From: Prevotella sp.
GTDB lineage: Bacteria; Bacteroidota; Bacteroidia; Bacteroidales; Bacteroidaceae
Reading direction: 5' to 3'
Assembly: GCA_017428925.1 (NCBI GenBank)
Contig: JAFRPY010000097.1
Coordinates: 1 to 64,000 of the forward strand
DNA: 64,000 nucleotides
The first letter of the stretch is position 1. Every line of letters begins with the position of its first letter. The translations under genes and the position numbers were made by a program. Of this stretch, positions 49,747 through 57,010 are shown piece by piece. The notes beneath the pieces were generated by a model, which saw nothing but the letters and a program-made list of their open reading frames with translations, was not told the origin of the DNA and did not search any database.

Positions 49747-49847
49747 TAATTTAGTCTAAATTGGTAAGTAATTTAGTCTAATTTACTTTGTAATTTAGTC
49801 TAATTTGCTCGGTAATTTAGTCTAAATTACTTTTTAATCCAGACTAA
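49747..49847. promoter_or_regulatory. Five direct repeats with exact 22-bp period (operator or iteron-like)
   Basis: TAATTTAGTCTAA starts at 49747, 49769, 49791 and 49813, and a 10/13 match starts at 49835. Each unit carries the near-palindrome TTTAG-T-CTAAA. A 22-bp step is two DNA turns, so proteins bound to each copy would face the same side. The array lies in the divergent region between the 48171-49616 gene (-) and the pectate lyase gene (+), about 130 bp upstream of the latter's ATG. Otherwise the 358-bp gap 49617-49974 is AT-rich with no gene. Confidence 0.75.
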
Positions 49848-49974
49848 ATCATAATATTAAAATAATAAAAAAGGCGGACAATATAGATTACAAGACCAAA
49901 AAAACAGAGTCATTAATTTACGAAAGGAATCTATACAGGAGATTAAAATTCAAATTCAAATAAACAGGATCCAA

Positions 49975-51720
49975 ATGAAAAAGAAATCACTGATTATTGC
50001 AGTTGTGGCTGCCCTCTTCGCAATTCATGCTGCTCATGCGCAGTACCCGCAGATGACCGACGAGGCCGCAGCAAAGATTAAGGACATGAAAGCCCAATGG
50101 GAGGCTCATGCCGACTCCGCTTGGAAGGTTGCCTTCCCCATCGTGGTGAAAGAGGCCAAGGAAGGCCGGCCCTACGTGCCCTGGGCCAGTCGCCCGTACG
50201 ACCTGAAACAGGCCAAGATTCCCGCATTCCCGGGTGCTGAAGGCGGCGGCATGTACACATTCGGCGGTCGCGGCGGCAAGGTGCTCGTGGTGACCAACCT
50301 GAACGACGATGGGCCTGGCTCGTTCCGATGGGCATGCGAGCAGGGCGGTGCACGTATCGTGGTGTTCAACGTCTCGGGCATCATCCGTCTGAAATCGCCC
50401 GTCTATGTGCGCGCACCTTATATCACGATTGCCGGACAGACGGCTCCCGGCGATGGTGTCTGCATCGCAGGCGAGTCGTTCCAGGTGGATACCCACGACG
50501 TGATTGTGCGCCACATGCGTTTCCGCCGCGGCGAGACCAACGTGATGAACCGCGAAGATTCCTTCGGCGGAAATCCCGTGGGCAACATCATGATCGACCA
50601 CTGCTCATGCGAATGGGGTTGCGACGAGAACATTTCATTCTATCGCCACATGTTCGACATGAACGACGGCAAGCCCAAGCGCAAGTCGCCTACGGTAAAC
50701 GTAACCATTCAGAACACCATCTCGGCAAAGGCGCTCGATACGTGGAACCATGCTTTCGGTTCGACCATCGGCGGCGAAAATTCAACATTCATGCGCAACC
50801 TCTGGGCCGACAACACCGGGCGCAACCCGTCAATCGGCTGGGGCGGCGTGTTCAACTTCGTGAACAACGTGCTCTATAACTGGGTACACCGAACAGCCGA
50901 CGGCGGCGAGTTCTCAACGATGTCGAACTTCATCAACAACTACTACAAGCCCGGACCGCTCACTCCGAAAGACAATGTCGTGGGCCATCGCATCATCAAG
51001 AGTGAAAGCCGTTCTGAGGGACTTTTCCCCTTCAAGCAGTTCGGTCGTGTGTATGCTACCGGAAACATCATGGAGGGCTATCCAGAAATTTGCAAGGATA
51101 ACTGGAAAGGTGGTATCCAGACGGCCGATAAAGACGGTGAAATGGACGAAACTGAACTGGCGCTGATGCGCTCGGACGAACCTTTCGAGATGCCATATAT
51201 CAAGATTATGGGTACGGAGCAGGCCTATAATTGGGTGCTCGACAACGTCGGGGCCACCTTCCCCTGCCGCGACATTGTTGACCAGCGCATCATCGAAGAG
51301 GTTCGCACCGGCAAGGCCTACTACGTGGACAAGTACGAGAAGAAGGTGAAAGACAATCCTTACGGCGACATGTGGGGACTTCACGAGAAATCGAAAAACG
51401 AGGATGGTCTTTTCAAATACCGTCGTTTAGAAAAGGATTCCTATAAACAAGGTATTATTACCGACCCGCGACAGATGGGTGGCTATCCCGAATACAAAGG
51501 TGAACCGCGCATAGATTCCGACGGCGACGGCATGCCCGACGAATGGGAAAAGGCCAACGGACTAAACCCCAACGACCCCAGCGATGCCAACGGCGACTGC
51601 AACGGTGACGGCTACACGAACATCGAGAAATACATCAACGGCATTCCCACCAGCACGAAGGTGGACTGGCGTGACCTGAACAACAACTACGATACGTTGG
51701 CGGGAAAGACAAGTTTGTAA
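49975..51720 (+). CDS. Secreted pectate lyase (PL1-type)
   Basis: 581 aa, signal peptide to AHAQ (residue about 22). The mature N-terminus leads to the beta-helix lyase core: AFPGAEGGGMYTFGGRGGKV, NLNDDGPGSFRWACE, FNVSGIIRL, ITIAGQTAPGDGVCI and IMIDHCSCEWGCDENISFY. The C-terminus carries a calcium-binding type-3 motif (DSDGDGMPDEWEK, NGDGYTNIEKYINGI). Pectate lyases cut homogalacturonan by beta-elimination with calcium. It is the only + strand gene within the 32-64 kb locus and has its own upstream repeat array, so separate control is likely. Confidence 0.85.
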   Translation: MKKKSLIIAVVAALFAIHAAHAQYPQMTDEAAAKIKDMKAQWEAHADSAWKVAFPIVVKEAKEGRPYVPWASRPYDLKQAKIPAFPGAEGGGMYTFGGRGGKVLVVTNLNDDGPGSFRWACEQGGARIVVFNVSGIIRLKSPVYVRAPYITIAGQTAPGDGVCIAGESFQVDTHDVIVRHMRFRRGETNVMNREDSFGGNPVGNIMIDHCSCEWGCDENISFYRHMFDMNDGKPKRKSPTVNVTIQNTISAKALDTWNHAFGSTIGGENSTFMRNLWADNTGRNPSIGWGGVFNFVNNVLYNWVHRTADGGEFSTMSNFINNYYKPGPLTPKDNVVGHRIIKSESRSEGLFPFKQFGRVYATGNIMEGYPEICKDNWKGGIQTADKDGEMDETELALMRSDEPFEMPYIKIMGTEQAYNWVLDNVGATFPCRDIVDQRIIEEVRTGKAYYVDKYEKKVKDNPYGDMWGLHEKSKNEDGLFKYRRLEKDSYKQGIITDPRQMGGYPEYKGEPRIDSDGDGMPDEWEKANGLNPNDPSDANGDCNGDGYTNIEKYINGIPTSTKVDWRDLNNNYDTLAGKTSL

Positions 51721-51739
51721 AAAAAAATCCTATCAATAT

Positions 51740-51765
51740 AAAGGCGGGCCAATCGGTCCGCCTTT
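51740..51765. terminator. Bidirectional terminator
   Basis: AAAGGCGGGCC and GGTCCGCCTTT pair (one G-T) around AATC, between the convergent pectate lyase and DUF3836 genes. Confidence 0.65.
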
Positions 51766-51789
51766 GTTGTTAATGAAGTGCAGTGCGCT

Positions 51790-52338
51790 TTATTTCTTTG
51801 CTAAGAGCCAAGGCTGTTCGCTGACGGCTGTCTCGCTAATGAGCCGGAAGGGAGCCGATGGACGGTCGCGATGGTAGCTAACGACGTGGTTGATGCTGGC
51901 ATCGGGATACATCGTGTAGACCATTATGTCGATTGGCTGGTCGAAGCTGTTGGTCTGTTGATTGTAGCGGCTGTACTCAGCATAGTAAATCTCATCGGTG
52001 AGGATGTAGTCGTAACGGGAAGAGCACTCCCATTCATCCTGACGACCATTCCATCGGTAAGTCACGCGGCTGTTCAGCGTGCCGTCGGCAGCATAATCAT
52101 AAGCATACTTCAAGTGGGGGGTGAGCGTCACATTGCCTTTACCGTCGTGAGCCTTCAGATAGACATACATAGTGGAGATGTTGTTGCCCTTCTTGTCGGC
52201 ATCAAAACAGAAGTCGCTGTTGGTCTTGTCAGAAACTGCCTCGGAGTAAATATGATTCACGGTCTCAGAGGTGAGGACTTGTGCCTTGGCGCTCATGGCT
52301 GCCACGCACATCAGGGTTGCAAATACTAACTTTTTCAT
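51790..52338 (-). CDS. Secreted DUF3836-like protein
   Basis: 182 aa, signal peptide (MKKLVFATLMCVAAMSAKAQ). The mature part is beta-rich with repeated Tyr/Asp strands (HLKYAYDYAADGTLNSRVTYR), the pattern of DUF3836 proteins of Bacteroidales. Function unknown. It is convergent with the pectate lyase gene and shares its terminator. Confidence 0.65.
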   Translation of the reverse strand: MKKLVFATLMCVAAMSAKAQVLTSETVNHIYSEAVSDKTNSDFCFDADKKGNNISTMYVYLKAHDGKGNVTLTPHLKYAYDYAADGTLNSRVTYRWNGRQDEWECSSRYDYILTDEIYYAEYSRYNQQTNSFDQPIDIMVYTMYPDASINHVVSYHRDRPSAPFRLISETAVSEQPWLLAKK

Positions 52339-52538
52339 TGTCTTATGTTTTTTAGGATTGTTTCTATACGTTAGACGAAATTCTTATCCATTTACTACAT
52401 ATTTGACGAAAATTCTTTTCATTTAGTTGCAACCCATCGTTATTTCTAATGTTTTATCACATTCAAAAGCGAATCATTCTTTTCTTGGTCATAACGGATT
52501 CCATCACTTAATCTGTAAATGGCTTTAACACAAAAAAT

Positions 52539-52560
52539 AAGGCTGTCCGCTGACAGCCTT
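52539..52560. terminator. Hairpin terminator
   Basis: AAGGCTGTC and GACAGCCTT form a 9-bp perfect stem around CGCT, about 45 bp beyond the 49-aa ORF's stop. It can end the sigma-factor operon on the minus strand. Confidence 0.5.
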
Positions 52561-52605
52561 TCAAATAACCATTTACTTATAACTTATTTATTAACCTAAT
52601 TATTA

Positions 52606-52755
52606 TTATCTTGATGCTCGATTATATTCCTTTATGGCGAGTTGGATTCGCATTTTCAGTTCCTCCTTCTCCTTCGGCGAGAGCGGCTTAACTTTGCAGA
52701 TGTACTTGTCAACAATCTTCTTCGCCTTGTTCATGATGATTTTCCGGTTTGCCAT
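52606..52755 (-). CDS. 49-residue basic protein downstream of the ECF sigma factor
   Basis: ATG at 52755 to TAA at 52608-52606. It reads MANRKIIMNKAKKIVDKYI, then KPLSPKEKEELKMRIQLAI, ending YNRASR. It is Lys/Arg-rich, mostly helical in outlook and has no signal peptide. It is 72 bp after the sigma gene on the same strand with a terminator behind it, so the two probably share a transcript. No family is recognised; an accessory or regulatory peptide for the sigma factor is a guess. Confidence 0.5.
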   Translation of the reverse strand: MANRKIIMNKAKKIVDKYICKVKPLSPKEKEELKMRIQLAIKEYNRASR

Positions 52756-52827
52756 TGTCTTTATTTATGTATAAGACGCTGACGGCAGGCCGATGTAACC
52801 ATCAAAAGAACCTAAATTGCAATTATT

Positions 52828-53340
52828 TTAGACGGCCACTTCAAGAGATGAAGCCAGCGAGCGCAGGCGCATGATGCTGCGGTGCATCAGATTGCGCACA
52901 CTCTGATAATTAATGCCCATAATCTGGCAGATGTCGTCATATTTGCGCTGCTCCTTATAATAGAGGGTTATGATCTGACGCTGACGGGGAGAAAGCATAT
53001 AGAAGTACTTCTCAACGCTGTCCGACAATTGCTGCTGGCGCTCCATCTTCTCCTTGGCAAAAGCCTCGGCTTCAGCCACGCCCTTCATGCAGAAGTCGGT
53101 GATTTCGTGGTCGCACAGATGGACGTTGCGGCGGAACTCGTCGTTAATCCTGTTGCGGAGCGAAACATACAGGTAGCTCTCTATCTTTTCCACATTGTCA
53201 AGGGTATCTCTGCGCGTATAGAGTTTGACGAAGACATCCTGAATGCAGTCCTTAATCATCTCACGGTCGGAGGTGAATCTCGAACCGAAAGCAAACAGAT
53301 TGTCGATGTGCTTGTCGTAAAGGGTGGTGAAGTTAATCAT
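52828..53340 (-). CDS. ECF-type RNA polymerase sigma factor
   Basis: 170 aa from the ATG at 53340; a TTG two codons earlier is less likely. Region 2 (FTSDREMIKDCIQDVFVKLY) and region 4 (YFYMLSPRQRQIITLYY, INYQSVRNLMHRSIMRLR) are clear. Such factors in Bacteroidota usually pair with a FecR anti-sigma gene and a SusC with an STN domain, but neither is present next to it. The nearby SusC lacks STN. Confidence 0.85.
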   Translation of the reverse strand: MINFTTLYDKHIDNLFAFGSRFTSDREMIKDCIQDVFVKLYTRRDTLDNVEKIESYLYVSLRNRINDEFRRNVHLCDHEITDFCMKGVAEAEAFAKEKMERQQQLSDSVEKYFYMLSPRQRQIITLYYKEQRKYDDICQIMGINYQSVRNLMHRSIMRLRSLASSLEVAV

Positions 53341-53386
53341 GACCAATTAAACGGTTTGTATTTAGTAGATTGTTAAATTTTCGATG

Positions 53387-53394
53387 CAAAGATA
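53387..53394 (-). promoter_or_regulatory. -7 box of the sigma factor gene
   Basis: TATCTTTG on the minus strand, about 46 bp upstream of the ATG; no TTTG at the ideal distance. Confidence 0.4.
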
Positions 53395-53483
53395 ATTGCA
53401 AATATAAAAAAAAACAGGGAAAAATAGATTTTAAAATGAAAAAATCTAATTTTTCCCTTGATATTAATCAATTATTTAACATT

Positions 53484-56400
53484 CTATAGCTTTCGCTGAA
53501 GCCATTCTATGGCATGGCTGGGTGCGTAAACAGCACCGATTTTTGCCGATTTCATCGTCATTTTCACGTCGCCCGTCTTTTCTTCTACCGAATAAACCGC
53601 ATAATTTCCGGGTTCCAGCTGTACCGAAGCGTTTCCGCCAGTGCTATAAATGAGATATCCGCGACGCTCGTTACCTAAAACTTTGCACTGGTTTCCGTCC
53701 ATCGGCTTCATCACCGCAAGGTCTTTCAGCAATTCTCCGTTGGCAATATTCACATTGGGAAGCGAGCCTCCGCCCATCAGCACGGCCCATCCATACTGCG
53801 GATACTGCTGGGAATAGAAGGTGACGGCCTTGTCGGGATAGCGATCACGATATTCACGAACAGCCCGGTAAGTCTCTTCGAATCCGGTCTTTCCAACGGG
53901 TTTCTTGCGCATCCACTGGCGGGGTGCCATATTCTTCCCGGCTTCGGGAGCCCACAACCCATCGGTGTTGTAATGCCAGTAACGAATATCGATGATATCG
54001 ACCACCTTGTTTAAATCAGAGTCGGCAAGAATGGAATCCTGGGCATCCTTCGTACAACTCAAGGCAATGAGCGGATGGTGTCCTGTCTCCTGTTCCCATT
54101 CGGCAATGGTCTGGAGCCAGAAACGGGTGAAATGCAGCGGACCCGTGTATTCGGCACTGATGAGATGTACCACGTTGGGCTGATCCTTTAACTCATCTAA
54201 ACACATACGGATATACTGACGGTGAAGCGGCCGCATCACAGAATCGTTCTCGTCATAGAACTGTTCAGCCATGAAAATTCGCTTGTCGCCAGCAAAAGGC
54301 ACAGGCTCGGGGAAACTGGTCTGGTTCACATTGTTGACGGCTCGCCACGGACAATCCACCCAATGGGCACCCGCCTCCAAGATGTTATGCTGGAAATAAT
54401 GCTGATGGAATAGAAAAATGCCCTTTTCATCGGTCTTTTCCGCAAACTTTCGGAGCCGCATCCAATACCACTGATTTGGTTTTGTCAAGTCATATTTGGA
54501 AAGTCCGTCCCAAGCCTGACCTTGCCCAGTACGGGCAAAAGGCTGTTCATAGAACGGTGGCCACACATCGCCGTCGGCCCTGCGGATGCGCTCATGGTCG
54601 GTACGTCGCAAGTCGTACCATAGTCCATAGTGATGGTCGAGCATCGAAAAATGGTTCTTTTGCAGATAGTCGGCAACAGAATCAATGCGGTCGGTCCATC
54701 CCGTTCCCTCGCGCCCTGGAACAAATCGGGTGATGGCAGGCTGGGCAGCGGTCTGCACAAAATTGTCCTTCACCCTTCCGCTCCACCAAGGAATGGCATA
54801 ACGGTTACCTGTAACCAAGGCCTCACCGGCTGTCAAAACACCTCCTGCAACCTTCACCTCTGAGGTCGTCAGGTGCGTCGCGGTCATACCACGACGATCA
54901 ACTCCTACCCGTTTCAATCCCTTCGCACTGAGCGGAGCCGTATAGGGAACGCTGTCCATCCACATTTCCATCGTCGTACGGGGCTTTTCCAGCGATTCCA
55001 TCGCCAAAGCCATGGCCTCTTCCACCGTAGGTGAGGTAGAAGCTTCGCCGGCAACGGGCAGGAGATAACCGTTAACAACAGAACTGCTTGTAACACCAGA
55101 TTGACGGGAAATCCGCTCTTCCAGTTGATGATAGAACAGACTGCGGGGCGTAACATGATTATTGGAGGAAGTCCAGTTACCATCGCCCGTCATGGTTCCC
55201 CAACAGCCATGAGCACTGCAAAGGTTAAGCGAGTCGGGCGAATAGCACCACAAGGTGCTGGCCGTGCATTGCCAGAACATGGAATTAGCCGTGTTCCAGC
55301 CTGTTCCCATTTGGAACTGCTCCAAATTCCTGAAAGTCAAATCATGGCCATCAATGTTGACGATATCGAAGAGCAGCCCACAAGCCCAACTGCCGATGGA
55401 ACCGCTAAATCCTAATGATTCTTCAGCGTCGCATTGCACAAAGGCGTTGGGACCGGCAGCACAATAGCCTGCGGCAAAGTCGTGGATTCCCTGGCGCGAT
55501 ACACAACGCTGGAATAGGCATTGCTGACCACGCGTCAAGAACACCTGGCGCCGCCATCCACCAATTTCGGAAACAGGTTCCGAAGCGATGCAGTCCTCCA
55601 CCGTAACGCGTGAGGTATGTTTTTGCAAGTTGACGACAGAGCCTGCAAAATATTTGAAATCGACTCGGCGCACCCAACAATCGCGTGCATTTTCCATAAA
55701 GATGCCATCCCAACAATGGTCCTCGTCTTTCGGGTTCCAGTCGTTTTTGGCCGATTCCAACGTAAGATTCTCAATACCGACCTCGGTGATTTTCCCTTTG
55801 TTGTAGGTGTTGATGATATAACCACCGCCTTGTTCTGCCGTCATGGTGCAGGTTACGGGTGCATCAACCGTCAGGCGGTTACCGTCGATGGCGGTGATGG
55901 TACGTTCCCACTCGATATCGATATCGGTAGGTTTCCATCCAGTATAGTCTAAGTCGCCACCATAGTCGTCCATCTTCATACTGCAAATCCAGTCCCATGC
56001 GGAAGGACGAAGTATACGGATACGTTGACCAACGGCCAATCCTTTCACCGATTTCACGGCAAAAGAAGTGTCACCAGCCTTCACCATCTTGTCGGTAATC
56101 GCTATCAGCCGCTCGTCGGCCTGATGAATATTCCGCTGTTTATCCACGGTGAAATGGGGCTTTTCTGTTTCGGCCTGTCCCTCGACATAAATGACAGCGC
56201 CACGGTCGTAACCGCGCTTTACCAAGATGGTCTTTCCCTTACCCATACCGCGAAGCACCACACCCGAGGCTTTGATGCGCAGCGGCTCGTCTAAGAAAAA
56301 AGTGCCTTCGGCAATAAGGATTGCACCGCGTTTTTCCGGTTTCATCGAAGAAACTTCGTCGATGGCCCGTTGCAAGTCGGCTGCCTTGTCAACAAACAGC

Positions 56401-56552
56401 ACGTTCTTCACGTCAGGAATCGGCTGCTCCGATGCCCGATATCCGCAGGTGGAATAGTCCATCGGCACATACAATTGCGGCTTCGGTTTGGAGGCCCCGA
56501 GGCAGCAGGCCGACAGGCTCATGTAAAGGTATAATAATATCCGCTGTTTCAT
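53484..56552 (-). CDS. Large beta-helix protein with DUF6298-type glycosidase-like domain
   Basis: 1022 aa, signal peptide with a possible lipobox (SLSACCLGA). Residues about 60-480 are a right-handed beta-helix (AAILIAEGTFFLDEPLRIKA-like rungs, VVLRGMGKGKTILVKRG, FMENARDCWVRRVDFKY). From about 590 a TIM-barrel-like part follows (HYGLWYDLRRTDHERIRR, VVHLISAEYTGPLHF, AVTFYSQQYPQYGW). The layout matches DUF6298 proteins of rhamnogalacturonan loci, whose activity I cannot state. It follows SusC/SusD in the same direction and is likely one of their partner enzymes. Confidence 0.7.
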   Translation of the reverse strand: MKQRILLYLYMSLSACCLGASKPKPQLYVPMDYSTCGYRASEQPIPDVKNVLFVDKAADLQRAIDEVSSMKPEKRGAILIAEGTFFLDEPLRIKASGVVLRGMGKGKTILVKRGYDRGAVIYVEGQAETEKPHFTVDKQRNIHQADERLIAITDKMVKAGDTSFAVKSVKGLAVGQRIRILRPSAWDWICSMKMDDYGGDLDYTGWKPTDIDIEWERTITAIDGNRLTVDAPVTCTMTAEQGGGYIINTYNKGKITEVGIENLTLESAKNDWNPKDEDHCWDGIFMENARDCWVRRVDFKYFAGSVVNLQKHTSRVTVEDCIASEPVSEIGGWRRQVFLTRGQQCLFQRCVSRQGIHDFAAGYCAAGPNAFVQCDAEESLGFSGSIGSWACGLLFDIVNIDGHDLTFRNLEQFQMGTGWNTANSMFWQCTASTLWCYSPDSLNLCSAHGCWGTMTGDGNWTSSNNHVTPRSLFYHQLEERISRQSGVTSSSVVNGYLLPVAGEASTSPTVEEAMALAMESLEKPRTTMEMWMDSVPYTAPLSAKGLKRVGVDRRGMTATHLTTSEVKVAGGVLTAGEALVTGNRYAIPWWSGRVKDNFVQTAAQPAITRFVPGREGTGWTDRIDSVADYLQKNHFSMLDHHYGLWYDLRRTDHERIRRADGDVWPPFYEQPFARTGQGQAWDGLSKYDLTKPNQWYWMRLRKFAEKTDEKGIFLFHQHYFQHNILEAGAHWVDCPWRAVNNVNQTSFPEPVPFAGDKRIFMAEQFYDENDSVMRPLHRQYIRMCLDELKDQPNVVHLISAEYTGPLHFTRFWLQTIAEWEQETGHHPLIALSCTKDAQDSILADSDLNKVVDIIDIRYWHYNTDGLWAPEAGKNMAPRQWMRKKPVGKTGFEETYRAVREYRDRYPDKAVTFYSQQYPQYGWAVLMGGGSLPNVNIANGELLKDLAVMKPMDGNQCKVLGNERRGYLIYSTGGNASVQLEPGNYAVYSVEEKTGDVKMTMKSAKIGAVYAPSHAIEWLQRKL

Positions 56553-56586
56553 ATTCTAATGACGTTTCGCGGAGAAAGATGTACCC

Positions 56587-56685
56587 TTACCAGTCGTAAT
56601 GGTGTTTATGGTCATACCACATAACACCCACAAAGAATAATAACCCTGCGATACCAGTTGCTATCAAGAAATATATAAATTCCAT
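56587..56685 (-). CDS. 32-residue membrane protein with His-rich tail
   Basis: ATG at 56685, TAA at 56589-56587, starting 3 bp after the stop of the preceding small gene. One hydrophobic helix (FIYFLIATGIAGLLFFVGVM) is followed by WYDHKHHYDW. The His/Asp/Trp tail could bind metal, which is inference. Confidence 0.45.
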   Translation of the reverse strand: MEFIYFLIATGIAGLLFFVGVMWYDHKHHYDW

Positions 56686-56688
56686 ATA

Positions 56689-56889
56689 CTATTTTGATTT
56701 TGAGTAAAACACAAATCCGACAACAGCAAAGATAGTTACCAAAGCACCTCCTATTCCAAATAGAATGGAGTTATTAACTCCTAAATTCATTATCCCAGCA
56801 AGGATAACACCGCCAAAAATTAATTTTGACATGTCAAGGCAATACTTACCGTATTCCTGCATCATCAATTCACGTTTTTTCTGCTTCAT
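56689..56889 (-). CDS. Small two-helix membrane protein (DUF6722-like)
   Basis: 66 aa from the ATG at 56889 (MKQKKRELMMQEYGKYCLD). The longer reading from 56907 would begin inside the promoter. Two hydrophobic helices follow (LIFGGVILAGIMNLGV; ILFGIGGALVTIFAVVGFVF), ending KSK. It resembles a small conserved Bacteroidales family (DUF6722 as I recall it), function unknown. With its own promoter and the 32-aa gene behind it, it interrupts the SusD-to-DUF6298 gene order. Confidence 0.6.
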   Translation of the reverse strand: MKQKKRELMMQEYGKYCLDMSKLIFGGVILAGIMNLGVNNSILFGIGGALVTIFAVVGFVFYSKSK

Positions 56890-56896
56890 AGCCCTG

Positions 56897-56928
56897 CAAA
56901 GATACAAACATTACTTTAAACTTCCAAA
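56897..56928 (-). promoter_or_regulatory. Promoter of the small membrane-protein pair
   Basis: On the minus strand TTTG (56928-56925), 20 bp, TATCTTTG (56904-56897). The ATG is only 7 bp beyond the -7 box, so the mRNA would be nearly leaderless. Confidence 0.6.
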
Positions 56929-57010
56929 TATTTATAGCAAATAAAAGACTAAAAATACAGCAGGCTCCACGCACAAAGCATGAAGCCTGCCACTTTTATG
57001 ATGTATCAAA

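Noticed and set aside
49747..49847. CRISPR array
   Set aside because: The repeats are 13 bp with about 9-bp spacers that resemble each other; no cas genes are in the window.
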